DNA of 64,000 nucleotides from CAIUPE01 sp046091665 (lineage in GTDB: Bacteria; Pseudomonadota; Alphaproteobacteria; Rhizobiales; Beijerinckiaceae): assembly GCA_046091665.1 (NCBI GenBank), contig JBJTCD010000025.1, forward strand, positions 46,170-110,169, in the 5' to 3' direction. The translations under genes and the position numbers were made by a program. Under the pieces are notes generated by a model. It had not been told where the DNA came from. It did not search any database and saw nothing but the letters and a program-made list of their open reading frames with translations. Below are positions 1 to 7,205 of this stretch, piece by piece (positions within the stretch are counted from its first letter, which is position 1; each line of letters begins with the position of its first letter).

Positions 1-797
1 TCGAGATCATCAATCGCTTTGAGATCACCTAAAAGATTGGCTTGGCCTCGAATGATCAATTGTCGGTCGTCAGCGGTGCCTGTCCAATTGGCAAGACCTG
101 TAGCAACAAGATGTGCAGTGAGTGAATCAAGTTCACGTTCAGCATCTTGTCGTGCTTGTTCAATTTCTACGCGCAACTCAGCAATTGTTTTTCCGCGAAT
201 GCGGTCAGAAAGATAATTTGATGCTTCAACAAGCGCTGATGAGGGCAAGCCATGTGGTAATTCAATGATACGATTTTCAATCGTTCCGTCTTCCGAGACG
301 AGAACGGTTAAAGCGCGACTTTTTTCAATCCTTACAAATTCAATATGTTTCAGTGGGGACGTTGTTTTGGACGTGAGAACAACGCCTGCCCCCCGTGTAA
401 GGCCCGACAACATCGCCGAGGCCTCCGTCAAAAGCGTTTCCGTTGATTTGGCATGACCCGATGCGCGCACCTGCGCTTCGATATTCCCGCGTTCTTCCGC
501 TGATAAATCACCCACTTCCATCAGCGCATCAACAAAGAACCGAAGACCGCTTTCGGTCGGCAAGCGCCCGGCGCTCGTGTGCGGCGCATAGATCAATCCG
601 GCACTCTCAAGATCGGCCATGACATTGCGGACGGAGGCCGGTGAAAGTGCAATCGGGATGAGCCGCGATAAATTCCGCGAGCCGACGGGTTCCCCCGTTT
701 CGAGATAGGATTCCACGATCCGCCGAAAAATTTCACGCGACCTCTGATTGAGATCAATCAGGGGGTTGGAAGCGGGCGAGGCAGTGTCGTCTTTCAT
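1..797 (-). CDS. hrcA: Heat-inducible transcription repressor HrcA, partial (C-terminus beyond left edge)
   Basis: HrcA represses chaperone genes by binding CIRCE operators and is released on heat shock. About 265 residues are visible, from an ATG at 797 to the window edge, without a stop. The N-terminal winged helix is present (SREIFRRIVESYLETGEPVG, then LSPASVRNVMADLE at about residues 50-65), followed by the family signature SAGRLPTESGLRFFVD at about 75-90 and the start of the GAF-like domain. It is divergent from rph across 152 bases. No clear CIRCE inverted repeat was found upstream of it. Family assignment is secure; only the end is missing. Confidence 0.95.
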   Translation of the reverse strand, partial: MKDDTASPASNPLIDLNQRSREIFRRIVESYLETGEPVGSRNLSRLIPIALSPASVRNVMADLESAGLIYAPHTSAGRLPTESGLRFFVDALMEVGDLSAEERGNIEAQVRASGHAKSTETLLTEASAMLSGLTRGAGVVLTSKTTSPLKHIEFVRIEKSRALTVLVSEDGTIENRIIELPHGLPSSALVEASNYLSDRIRGKTIAELRVEIEQARQDAERELDSLTAHLVATGLANWTGTADDRQLIIRGQANLLGDLKAIDDL

Positions 798-949
798 GAA
801 ACACTCATTTGAGGAGCTAAATTTTGAATCTCCTATCCCCCTAATGTGAAGATCGGAGGCCTCCGGATCAAGATGTCTTGCCTTGCGACAAGGGCCGGAG
901 GGGCCTAGAAGTCTCGGCAACACGAGCTCTTATTCTGGAAAATTCCCCT

Positions 950-1663
950 ATGCGCCCTTCAAAACGCGCGCCCGACGAACTTCGGGCGGTCTCCCTCGAA
1001 CGCAATGTCGCCCGCTATGCGGAAGGGTCATGTCTCGTCAAATTCGGCGAAACCCATGTGCTATGTACCGCTTCTTTGGAAGAAAAAGCGCCGCCATGGC
1101 TGCGAGGCTCCGGTAAAGGCTGGGTCACGGCTGAATATGCGATGTTACCGCGTGCGACCGCGGAGCGCACACGGCGCGAAAGCACCTCGGGAAAGCCATC
1201 GGGCCGAACGCAAGAAATTCAGCGCCTCATTGGGCGGTCATTGCGCTCGGTCGTTGATCTTGGCCAGCTCGCCGAGCGGCAGATCACGCTTGATTGCGAT
1301 GTCATTCAGGCGGATGGTGGCACGCGCACAGCGGCGATCACCGGCGCATGGGTCGCGCTTCATGATTGTGTTCAGTGGATGAAATCTCGTTCAATCATCA
1401 CAGGCAATCCGCTGCGTGATCATGTGGCTGCGATTTCGTGCGGTATTGTAAAAGGAACGCCGGTGATTGATCTTGATTATGCTGAAGATTCTACCGCTGA
1501 AACCGATGCCAATTTTGTCATGACGGGATCAGGCGGGTTGGTTGAGATTCAAGGCACAGCCGAAGGCAAACCTTTTTCTGAAGATGAATTGCTCGCGCTT
1601 CTCAAGCTTGCAAAAAATGGCATCGGCACTTTGGTCTCGATGCAGAAATCCATTATTGGCTGA
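950..1663 (+). CDS. rph: Ribonuclease PH
   Basis: RNase PH is a phosphate-dependent 3'-5' exoribonuclease that trims tRNA 3' ends; it works as a hexamer in the cytoplasm. The ATG at 950 gives 237 residues beginning MRPSKRAPDELR, the usual start and length for the family; a frame opening upstream at 878 would add 24 unlikely residues. Visible motifs are GSGKGWVTAEYAMLPR (about 60-75), RLIGRSLRSVVD (about 98-109) and LDCDVIQADGGTRTA (about 120-134). The 3' end is followed after two bases by rdgB, so the two are probably cotranscribed, with hemW as third member. Confidence 0.96.
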   Translation: MRPSKRAPDELRAVSLERNVARYAEGSCLVKFGETHVLCTASLEEKAPPWLRGSGKGWVTAEYAMLPRATAERTRRESTSGKPSGRTQEIQRLIGRSLRSVVDLGQLAERQITLDCDVIQADGGTRTAAITGAWVALHDCVQWMKSRSIITGNPLRDHVAAISCGIVKGTPVIDLDYAEDSTAETDANFVMTGSGGLVEIQGTAEGKPFSEDELLALLKLAKNGIGTLVSMQKSIIG

Positions 1664-1665
1664 TC

Positions 1666-2298
1666 ATGTCTCGTCGTCTTTCCGGTCGCGTCGTCATTGC
1701 CACGCATAACAAAGGCAAACTCAAAGAGATGAGTGAGCTTTTGGCACCGCATGGCGTTGAGCTTGTATCCGCTGGTGAACTTCATTTGCCCGAGCCGGAA
1801 GAGACGGGTGTGACATTCGCGGAAAACGCTTTCATCAAAGCGCATGCGGCGGCAATGACATCAGGTCTTCCAGCTTTTGCGGATGATTCTGGTCTTTGTG
1901 TTGAAGCGCTTGGTGGTGATCCTGGGCTTTATTCAGCACGATGGGCGGGGCCTGAGAAAGATTTCAAAGTCGCAATGGAAAAAGTTGAAGCGGGATTAAA
2001 AGCAAAAGGTGCAGTCACGCCCTCACAACGTCGCGCTTATTTCATCTCGGCTTTATCTGTTGTGTGGCCCGATGGGTATGAGGTGGCGGTTGAAGGTCGC
2101 GTTAACGGCGTTCTTGTTTGGCCACCACGCGGTCACGCGGGTTTTGGTTATGATCCGATGTTTTTGCCCGACGGATTTGATCGCACATTCGGTGAAATGA
2201 CAGCCGAAGAGAAGCATGGTCTACCACCGCATGGTCTTGGTCTTTCACACCGCGCGCGTGCTTTCCTGGCGCTTGAAAAACTTTGTCTCACGATATGA
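1666..2298 (+). CDS. rdgB: RdgB/HAM1 family non-canonical purine NTP pyrophosphatase
   Basis: This house-cleaning enzyme hydrolyses dITP, XTP and ITP to monophosphates, keeping deaminated purines out of nucleic acids. The 210-residue protein shows the family signatures VVIATHNKGKLKEM near the N-terminus, FADDSGLCVEALGG (about 66-79) containing the metal-binding aspartates, and GFGYDPMF (about 159-166). It starts two bases after the rph stop, and its TGA stop overlaps the ATG of hemW. The order rph-rdgB-hemW is common in Rhizobiales. Confidence 0.95.
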   Translation: MSRRLSGRVVIATHNKGKLKEMSELLAPHGVELVSAGELHLPEPEETGVTFAENAFIKAHAAAMTSGLPAFADDSGLCVEALGGDPGLYSARWAGPEKDFKVAMEKVEAGLKAKGAVTPSQRRAYFISALSVVWPDGYEVAVEGRVNGVLVWPPRGHAGFGYDPMFLPDGFDRTFGEMTAEEKHGLPPHGLGLSHRARAFLALEKLCLTI

Positions 2299-3461
2299 CG
2301 GATGGTCTCATTGAACGTGATCCCGGTTTCGGTATCTATGTTCATTGGCCCTTTTGTGCTGCGAAATGTCCTTATTGTGATTTCAACAGCCATGTCCGTG
2401 CCGCACCTATTGATGAGACACGTTTTGTAAAAGCGTTCGAAAGCGAACTCACCTTTCAAAGAGAGAGATCGGGCCTCCGTGAAGTCGGCAGTATTTTCTT
2501 TGGAGGCGGCACCCCTTCATTAATGCGACCTGAAACGATTGAGGCATTGCTAAACGCGATTTCGTCACGCTGGCCCTTGTCATCGAATGTCGAAATCACG
2601 ATGGAAGCCAATCCGACGAGTGTCGAAGCCTCTCGTCTGCGTGCCTATCGTGATGCGGGGATCAATCGTTTATCGCTCGGCGTACAAGCGATGAATGATC
2701 ATGATCTTAAAACACTCGGTCGGTTGCATTCTGCCGATGAAGCAAAAGCCGCTATTAAAATCGCGGCATCAATCTTTGATCGCTATTCATTTGATTTGAT
2801 TTATGCGCGCCCCAATCAAACACCTGAATCTTGGGTAAATGAATTAAAAGAGGCGATTGCACTCGCCGCAGAACATTTGTCTCTCTATCAATTGACAATT
2901 GAAGACGGCACGATGTTTGAGCGGTTGGTCGCTGCCGGTAAGCTCATACCTATGCCTGACGAGGATCAACGTATTCTTTTTGACCTCACGCAAGAGACAT
3001 GTGAGAAGCTTGGTCTTCCAGCCTATGAAATTTCAAATCATGCGCGCGTGGGTTCAGAGTGTCGTCATAATCTCCTCTATTGGCGTTATGGTGATTATAT
3101 TGGCGTTGGTCCGGGCGCTCATGCGCGCTTGCGCGATGAAAATGGCCGACATGCGATGTCGAATGAAAAACATCCCGAGACATGGCTCTCTCTTGTTGAA
3201 AGTCGTGGCCACGGGCTCATTGAAGATGAAGTTCTTTCGTCTCTTGAACAAGCCAATGAATGTCTTCTCATGGGCTTGCGTTTAGAAGAGGGTCTTGATC
3301 TTGTTCGTACCGAGACACTCGCTGGTCAATCACTTGATCAAGATATTTTGTATCGCTTGATGGATGAAGGTCTTGTTGAGACCATCTCCAATCATCATTT
3401 GCGTGTAACGGCAAAAGGTCGCCCCGTCCTTAACGCGATTGTCAGAGCTCTGTCGTTCTGA
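2295..3461 (+). CDS. hemW: Radical SAM heme chaperone HemW (coproporphyrinogen III oxidase-like)
   Basis: HemW is a radical SAM protein thought to bind heme and pass it to acceptor proteins. The ATG at 2295 overlaps the rdgB stop as ATGA and gives 388 residues; an in-frame start 12 bases earlier is possible. The radical SAM cluster motif C-x3-C-x2-C is in the stretch FCAAKCPYCDFN (about residue 20-31), followed by FFGGGTPSLM. The C-terminal HemN-like domain carries CRHNLLYW and GVGPGAHAR. HemW lacks the extra N-terminal cysteine expected of true HemN oxidases, which favours the chaperone name. Confidence 0.92.
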   Translation: MTDGLIERDPGFGIYVHWPFCAAKCPYCDFNSHVRAAPIDETRFVKAFESELTFQRERSGLREVGSIFFGGGTPSLMRPETIEALLNAISSRWPLSSNVEITMEANPTSVEASRLRAYRDAGINRLSLGVQAMNDHDLKTLGRLHSADEAKAAIKIAASIFDRYSFDLIYARPNQTPESWVNELKEAIALAAEHLSLYQLTIEDGTMFERLVAAGKLIPMPDEDQRILFDLTQETCEKLGLPAYEISNHARVGSECRHNLLYWRYGDYIGVGPGAHARLRDENGRHAMSNEKHPETWLSLVESRGHGLIEDEVLSSLEQANECLLMGLRLEEGLDLVRTETLAGQSLDQDILYRLMDEGLVETISNHHLRVTAKGRPVLNAIVRALSF

Positions 3462-3462
3462 T

Positions 3463-3490
3463 CACCAACATCACGGAAAATTTGTTGGTG
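3463..3490. terminator. Inverted repeat between convergent hemW and lppC-like gene
   Basis: CACCAACA (3463-3470) and TGTTGGTG (3483-3490) form an 8-bp stem with a 12-base loop exactly where hemW and the minus-strand lipoprotein gene converge. The right arm lies inside the last codons of the lipoprotein gene. There is no good T-run on either side, so a terminator role is only plausible. Confidence 0.3.
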
Positions 3491-4796
3491 CGTTATCAAT
3501 CTTTGTGGCTCCACCTTTATTCACTTGCATGATGACAAGTCCACGTTGATTGGTACCGTCTTGGCGGAAGCGGAACAAACCATCAAGGCCGATTGCGCCT
3601 TCAGGTGTCGCCAATGTTTCCGCATCAAAGGCTTTATCGCCTTTGTTTTTCTTTAATGCATTGAGAAGAAATATAGCATCATAGGCAAGCGTTGCAATGC
3701 GGGTTGGATCGCTGCCAAAACGTTCGCGATATTTGGCTGCAAATGTTTCATAGCCGGATTTATCCGGCATCGCGAACCAGCCATTGGCAAAAGCAGGCGT
3801 TGAGAAGATACGCGGATCATCCCATGCGCTTGTACCTAAGAGTTGAATCTTTTTCGGATCAAGTCCGGCACTGCTGAGGGCCTTTGCAACAGATGCCGCA
3901 TTATCTCCATTCTCAGGAATAAACAGTGCATCAATTTGATCTTTGATGGCGCTTAGTCGTTGTGCTGCCGGATCAATCGCACCCGGTGTATAACGTTCAA
4001 TCGCCTTGATGGTGATGCCATTGCGCGCCGCCACATCTTGCAATGTTGCATTCACAGCGTTGCCATAGGTCGATTCAGGAATAAGCGCGGCGATTGTCTT
4101 TTTACCTTTCGCAGCGGCGAAGCTCAAAATGCGATCAACATCGCATTGCGGCAAGAAGCTTAAAAGATAGACCCCGCGACCCGCGACACCGATATCGGTC
4201 GAAAAAGCGATGACCGGTCGATTGGCGCTGCGCGCAATCGAGCCGGTCGCTTGAACGGAAGAGGCGAGCAAAGGTCCGATGATCACGCTCGCGCCTTCGG
4301 CGATGGCTTGTTTGGTTGCTTCGCGCGCGCCATCAGGTGTGCCTCGCTCGTCCTTAACAACCAACTCGATTGAGGCCCCGGGCAGATCAGCCATGGCGAG
4401 GTCCGCGGCATTTATTAGCGCTTGCGCGGCACCCCCCGTTCCGCCAGAGGCCGAGAGCGGCAAGAGAAGCGCTATCTTGGGCGTGCCTGTGAGCGGCGGC
4501 GCGGCGGTAGCCGGGGCAGGTGCGGCCTCTGATGCAGGTGTTGTTTGCGCGGAGGTGCCCGGCGGCGGCAGCTCGGTGCCAGCAATTGGCTCAGAAGTTA
4601 CGGAAGGAGTTGCATCGGTCTCAGCGGGCCCGTTTTGAGGGGCCGCTTCTTGCGAGGGCGTAATCAATCCACCACCGAGCCGGCTCGAGGCAACGCAGCC
4701 GCTTAATGCGAGTCCGAGGCCGATGACCGCCAAAACCTTGAGCGTCTTTGCGCCAAAATCCACTTTTGATCCTAAGGATACAAAGTTTGAGGTCAC
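3471..4796 (-). CDS. LppC-like lipoprotein / penicillin-binding protein activator (periplasmic-binding fold)
   Basis: A 441-residue lipoprotein. The N-terminus is followed by a hydrophobic stretch and lipobox ALSGC at about residues 30-34, predicting lipidation and export. A Pro/Thr/Ala-rich linker (about 40-105) leads to a type I periplasmic-binding fold (KIALLLPLSASGG, then ASVIIGPLLASSV, then IATLAYDA). Alphaproteobacterial proteins of this kind are annotated as penicillin-binding protein activators after LpoA, or as ABC substrate-binding proteins; the sequence does not settle which. The GTG start at 4796 has a well-placed GAGGAG ribosome site. It is divergent from rsmI, as is common for lppC-rsmI-yraN clusters. 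Confidence 0.8.
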   Translation of the reverse strand: MTSNFVSLGSKVDFGAKTLKVLAVIGLGLALSGCVASSRLGGGLITPSQEAAPQNGPAETDATPSVTSEPIAGTELPPPGTSAQTTPASEAAPAPATAAPPLTGTPKIALLLPLSASGGTGGAAQALINAADLAMADLPGASIELVVKDERGTPDGAREATKQAIAEGASVIIGPLLASSVQATGSIARSANRPVIAFSTDIGVAGRGVYLLSFLPQCDVDRILSFAAAKGKKTIAALIPESTYGNAVNATLQDVAARNGITIKAIERYTPGAIDPAAQRLSAIKDQIDALFIPENGDNAASVAKALSSAGLDPKKIQLLGTSAWDDPRIFSTPAFANGWFAMPDKSGYETFAAKYRERFGSDPTRIATLAYDAIFLLNALKKNKGDKAFDAETLATPEGAIGLDGLFRFRQDGTNQRGLVIMQVNKGGATKIDNAPTNFP

Positions 4797-4945
4797 ATCG
4801 CTCTCCTCGTAATCTCACCGACAGTTACGCGGCGCAAAGCGCGTTTGCCGTCATGCAACACAATCTCGGTTGCATCAAATCCGTGTCTCATGCAATGCCA
4901 TAACGGCAACCGCATCCTCATTCGTCTGTCGATAAAGGTTTTTTC

Positions 4946-5851
4946 GTGGCGATCCGCGAGCCCGCTTCTTATACCGCGTTCGGCATGAAAGCCGAGGCTG
5001 AGCCGCTCGCGCCGGGTTTGCATATTGTTGCAACGCCGATCGGCAATCTCAAAGATGTGAGTTTTCGTGCCTTGGGGACTTTGGCTGCCGCCGATGCTGT
5101 TTTTGCCGAAGATACGCGTGTGTCGCGTAAATTATTGGCTCATTATGGCATCACGACGCCGCTCATCGCCTATCACGAGCATAATGCTACAGAAATGCGG
5201 CCCAAAATCATTGCGCGATTGAAAGAGGGGCAAGCGCTGGCTTTGATTTCCGACGCCGGAACGCCTTTGGTTTCTGATCCCGGTTATAGGCTCGTTGAGG
5301 CGGTGCTGGCGGAAGGCTTTAACGTGGTTCCGGTTCCGGGCCCCTCCGCTGTGTTGGCCGCGCTTGTCGCTGCGGGCCTTCCAACGGATCGTTTCTTCTT
5401 CGAAGGCTTTCTACCGCCGAAATCTGCCGCGCGGCGGGAGCGCCTTGCCGCACTTGCTACGATTCCCGCGACGCTTGTTTTTTTCGAATCGCCCCATCGT
5501 CTCGTCGATATGTTGCGTGATGCGCTTGAGACTTTAGGAGATCGAACCGCTGCGGTGGCGCGTGAATTGACGAAGCTCTATGAAACGGTGCGGCGCGGAA
5601 CCCTTCAAGATCTCACAAGTGAATTTGAAGCAGCGAGCCGTCCCAAAGGTGAAATCGTTGTGTTGATTGGTGCCGCTGTCGCTTCGGACAGATTACACGA
5701 AGCGACAGAGGGGCTCGACGATCGCTTGCGGCACCATCTCACGCATCTCTCTGTCAAAGATGCGGTGGCTGTTGCGGTTGAGGAAACGGGGTTGCCACGT
5801 CGGCAGGTCTATGCGCGTGCGGTTGCTTTGGCAAAAGGCGATGTCGATTGA
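4946..5851 (+). CDS. rsmI: 16S rRNA (cytidine(1402)-2'-O)-methyltransferase
   Basis: RsmI 2'-O-methylates C1402 in the ribosomal P-site decoding region, using SAM. The 301-residue frame has the signatures LHIVATPIGNLKDVSFRAL (about 26-44), AEDTRVSRKLL (about 54-64), LISDAGTPLVSDPGY (about 97-111) and PGPSAVLAALVAAGLPTDRF (about 131-150). A GTG at 4946 is taken as the start because relatives carry a similar short lead before the ATPIGN motif; ATG 4985 is the alternative. Its TGA overlaps the TTG start of yraN, indicating translational coupling. Confidence 0.93.
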   Translation: MAIREPASYTAFGMKAEAEPLAPGLHIVATPIGNLKDVSFRALGTLAAADAVFAEDTRVSRKLLAHYGITTPLIAYHEHNATEMRPKIIARLKEGQALALISDAGTPLVSDPGYRLVEAVLAEGFNVVPVPGPSAVLAALVAAGLPTDRFFFEGFLPPKSAARRERLAALATIPATLVFFESPHRLVDMLRDALETLGDRTAAVARELTKLYETVRRGTLQDLTSEFEAASRPKGEIVVLIGAAVASDRLHEATEGLDDRLRHHLTHLSVKDAVAVAVEETGLPRRQVYARAVALAKGDVD

Positions 5852-6225
5852 AGGCACAGGCTCAAAAACGCAAAAAGGCCTATCGCTGGGGCCATTATGC
5901 GGAATTTCTTGCGGCATGTTGGCTCATAATGAAGGGGTACAGAATATTGGCGCGGCGCTATGGAGCGCGGGGTGGCGAGATTGATCTCGTCATCGCGCGA
6001 GGAAAATTGATCGCCTTTGTTGAAGTGAAAGCCCGCAGCGATTTTGATACCGCGCTTGAAGCGATTGATGAAATAAAAAGCCGCCGCCTGGGCAAGGCCA
6101 TTGAAGACTGGATTTTTCGCCACCAACCTCCTTATGGGTATGATTTACGTGGTGACGCGGTGATCATTGTTCCTTGGCGCTTTCCTCGCCATATCGAGGA
6201 TGCATTTGACTTGCCTTTGGATTAA
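5848..6225 (+). CDS. yraN: YraN family protein (UPF0102, nuclease-like fold)
   Basis: A 125-residue member of UPF0102, a small restriction-endonuclease-like fold of unproven role, usually next to rsmI. The characteristic core GARGGEIDLVIARG...LIAFVEVKAR spans about residues 40-62, with the conserved Glu, Asp, Glu and Lys of a PD-(D/E)XK-type centre. Translation starts at a TTG that overlaps the rsmI stop codon. The next gene, gshB, follows within about 30 bases, so rsmI-yraN-gshB-glnD may be one transcription unit. Confidence 0.9.
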   Translation: MKAQAQKRKKAYRWGHYAEFLAACWLIMKGYRILARRYGARGGEIDLVIARGKLIAFVEVKARSDFDTALEAIDEIKSRRLGKAIEDWIFRHQPPYGYDLRGDAVIIVPWRFPRHIEDAFDLPLD

Positions 6226-6257
6226 AAAGGCGGCGACGATTAATGAGGATAGACAGC

Positions 6258-7205
6258 GTGAAACAATTATCTGTTGCGGTCCAAATGGACCCCATCGAAA
6301 AAATCAATATTGCCGGTGATTCGACCTTTGCGCTTATGCTTGAAGCGCGGGCGCGCGGTCATGGGCTTTATTATTACACGCCGGATACGCTCGCTTTGCG
6401 TGATGGCGTTGTTTCAGCTCTCGTCGCTAAGGTCGATGTTCGTGATGTTAAAGGCGATCACGTGACGCTTCATCCCTTTGAGCGGCATGATCTTTCTAAA
6501 ATGAATGTCGTCCTTCTACGCCAAGATCCGCCTTTCGATATGGCCTATATCACGACAACGCATCTGCTTGAGCAGATCGGGTCGCAAACTCTTGTTGTGA
6601 ATGATCCCGCATCAGTTCGTAATGCGCCTGAAAAAATTCTTGTGATGCAATTTGCCGATCTCATGCCGCCGACTTTGATCACAAGGGATCGTGCGGAGAT
6701 CGAAGCGTTCCGCGCGGTGCATGGCGAAGTCGTTATGAAGCCACTTTACGGCAATGGCGGCGCGGCCGTTTTCAAACTCTCGACACGCGATCCGAATTTT
6801 GGTTCGCTCTATGATCTCTTTTCTGTAACCTTTCGCGAGCCGTGGGTCATTCAGAAATTTTTACCGAAAGTTGTTGAAGGCGATAAACGCATCATTCTGA
6901 TTGATGGTGTTGCGCGTGGTGCGATCAATCGCGTGCCAAGTGGGGATGATATCCGTTCCAATATGGTGCGTGGCGGCGCCGCGGAAGCCACACAATTGAC
7001 TCCGCGCGAACAAGAAATTTGTGAACGCATCGGACCCATATTGAAAAAAATGGGTCTCATCTTTGTAGGTATTGATGTGATTGATGGACACTTGACTGAA
7101 ATCAATGTCACTTCACCTACCGGATTGCGCGCGATCAAGAGAGTCGGCGGACCTGATCTTGCCGCTGAAATTTGGGATGCGATAGAGGCGAAAGTCCACG
7201 CATAA
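6258..7205 (+). CDS. gshB: Glutathione synthase
   Basis: GshB is the ATP-grasp ligase that joins gamma-glutamylcysteine and glycine to make glutathione. The GTG at 6258 has a GAGGAT ribosome site and gives 315 residues beginning MKQLSVAVQMDPIEKINI, the usual family start; an ATG at 6243 would add five residues. Other family motifs are NDPASVRNAPEKI (about 114-126), MKPLYGNGGAAVFKL (about 155-169) and INVTSPTGLRAI near the C-terminus. The stop overlaps the glnD start (TAATG). Confidence 0.95.
   Translation: MKQLSVAVQMDPIEKINIAGDSTFALMLEARARGHGLYYYTPDTLALRDGVVSALVAKVDVRDVKGDHVTLHPFERHDLSKMNVVLLRQDPPFDMAYITTTHLLEQIGSQTLVVNDPASVRNAPEKILVMQFADLMPPTLITRDRAEIEAFRAVHGEVVMKPLYGNGGAAVFKLSTRDPNFGSLYDLFSVTFREPWVIQKFLPKVVEGDKRIILIDGVARGAINRVPSGDDIRSNMVRGGAAEATQLTPREQEICERIGPILKKMGLIFVGIDVIDGHLTEINVTSPTGLRAIKRVGGPDLAAEIWDAIEAKVHA

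Noticed and set aside
798..949. CIRCE operator between hrcA and rph
   Set aside because: The nearest sequence (minus-strand TTAGCTCCTC with ATGAGTG nearby) lacks the TTAGCACTC/GAGTGCTAA arms and the 9-base spacing.
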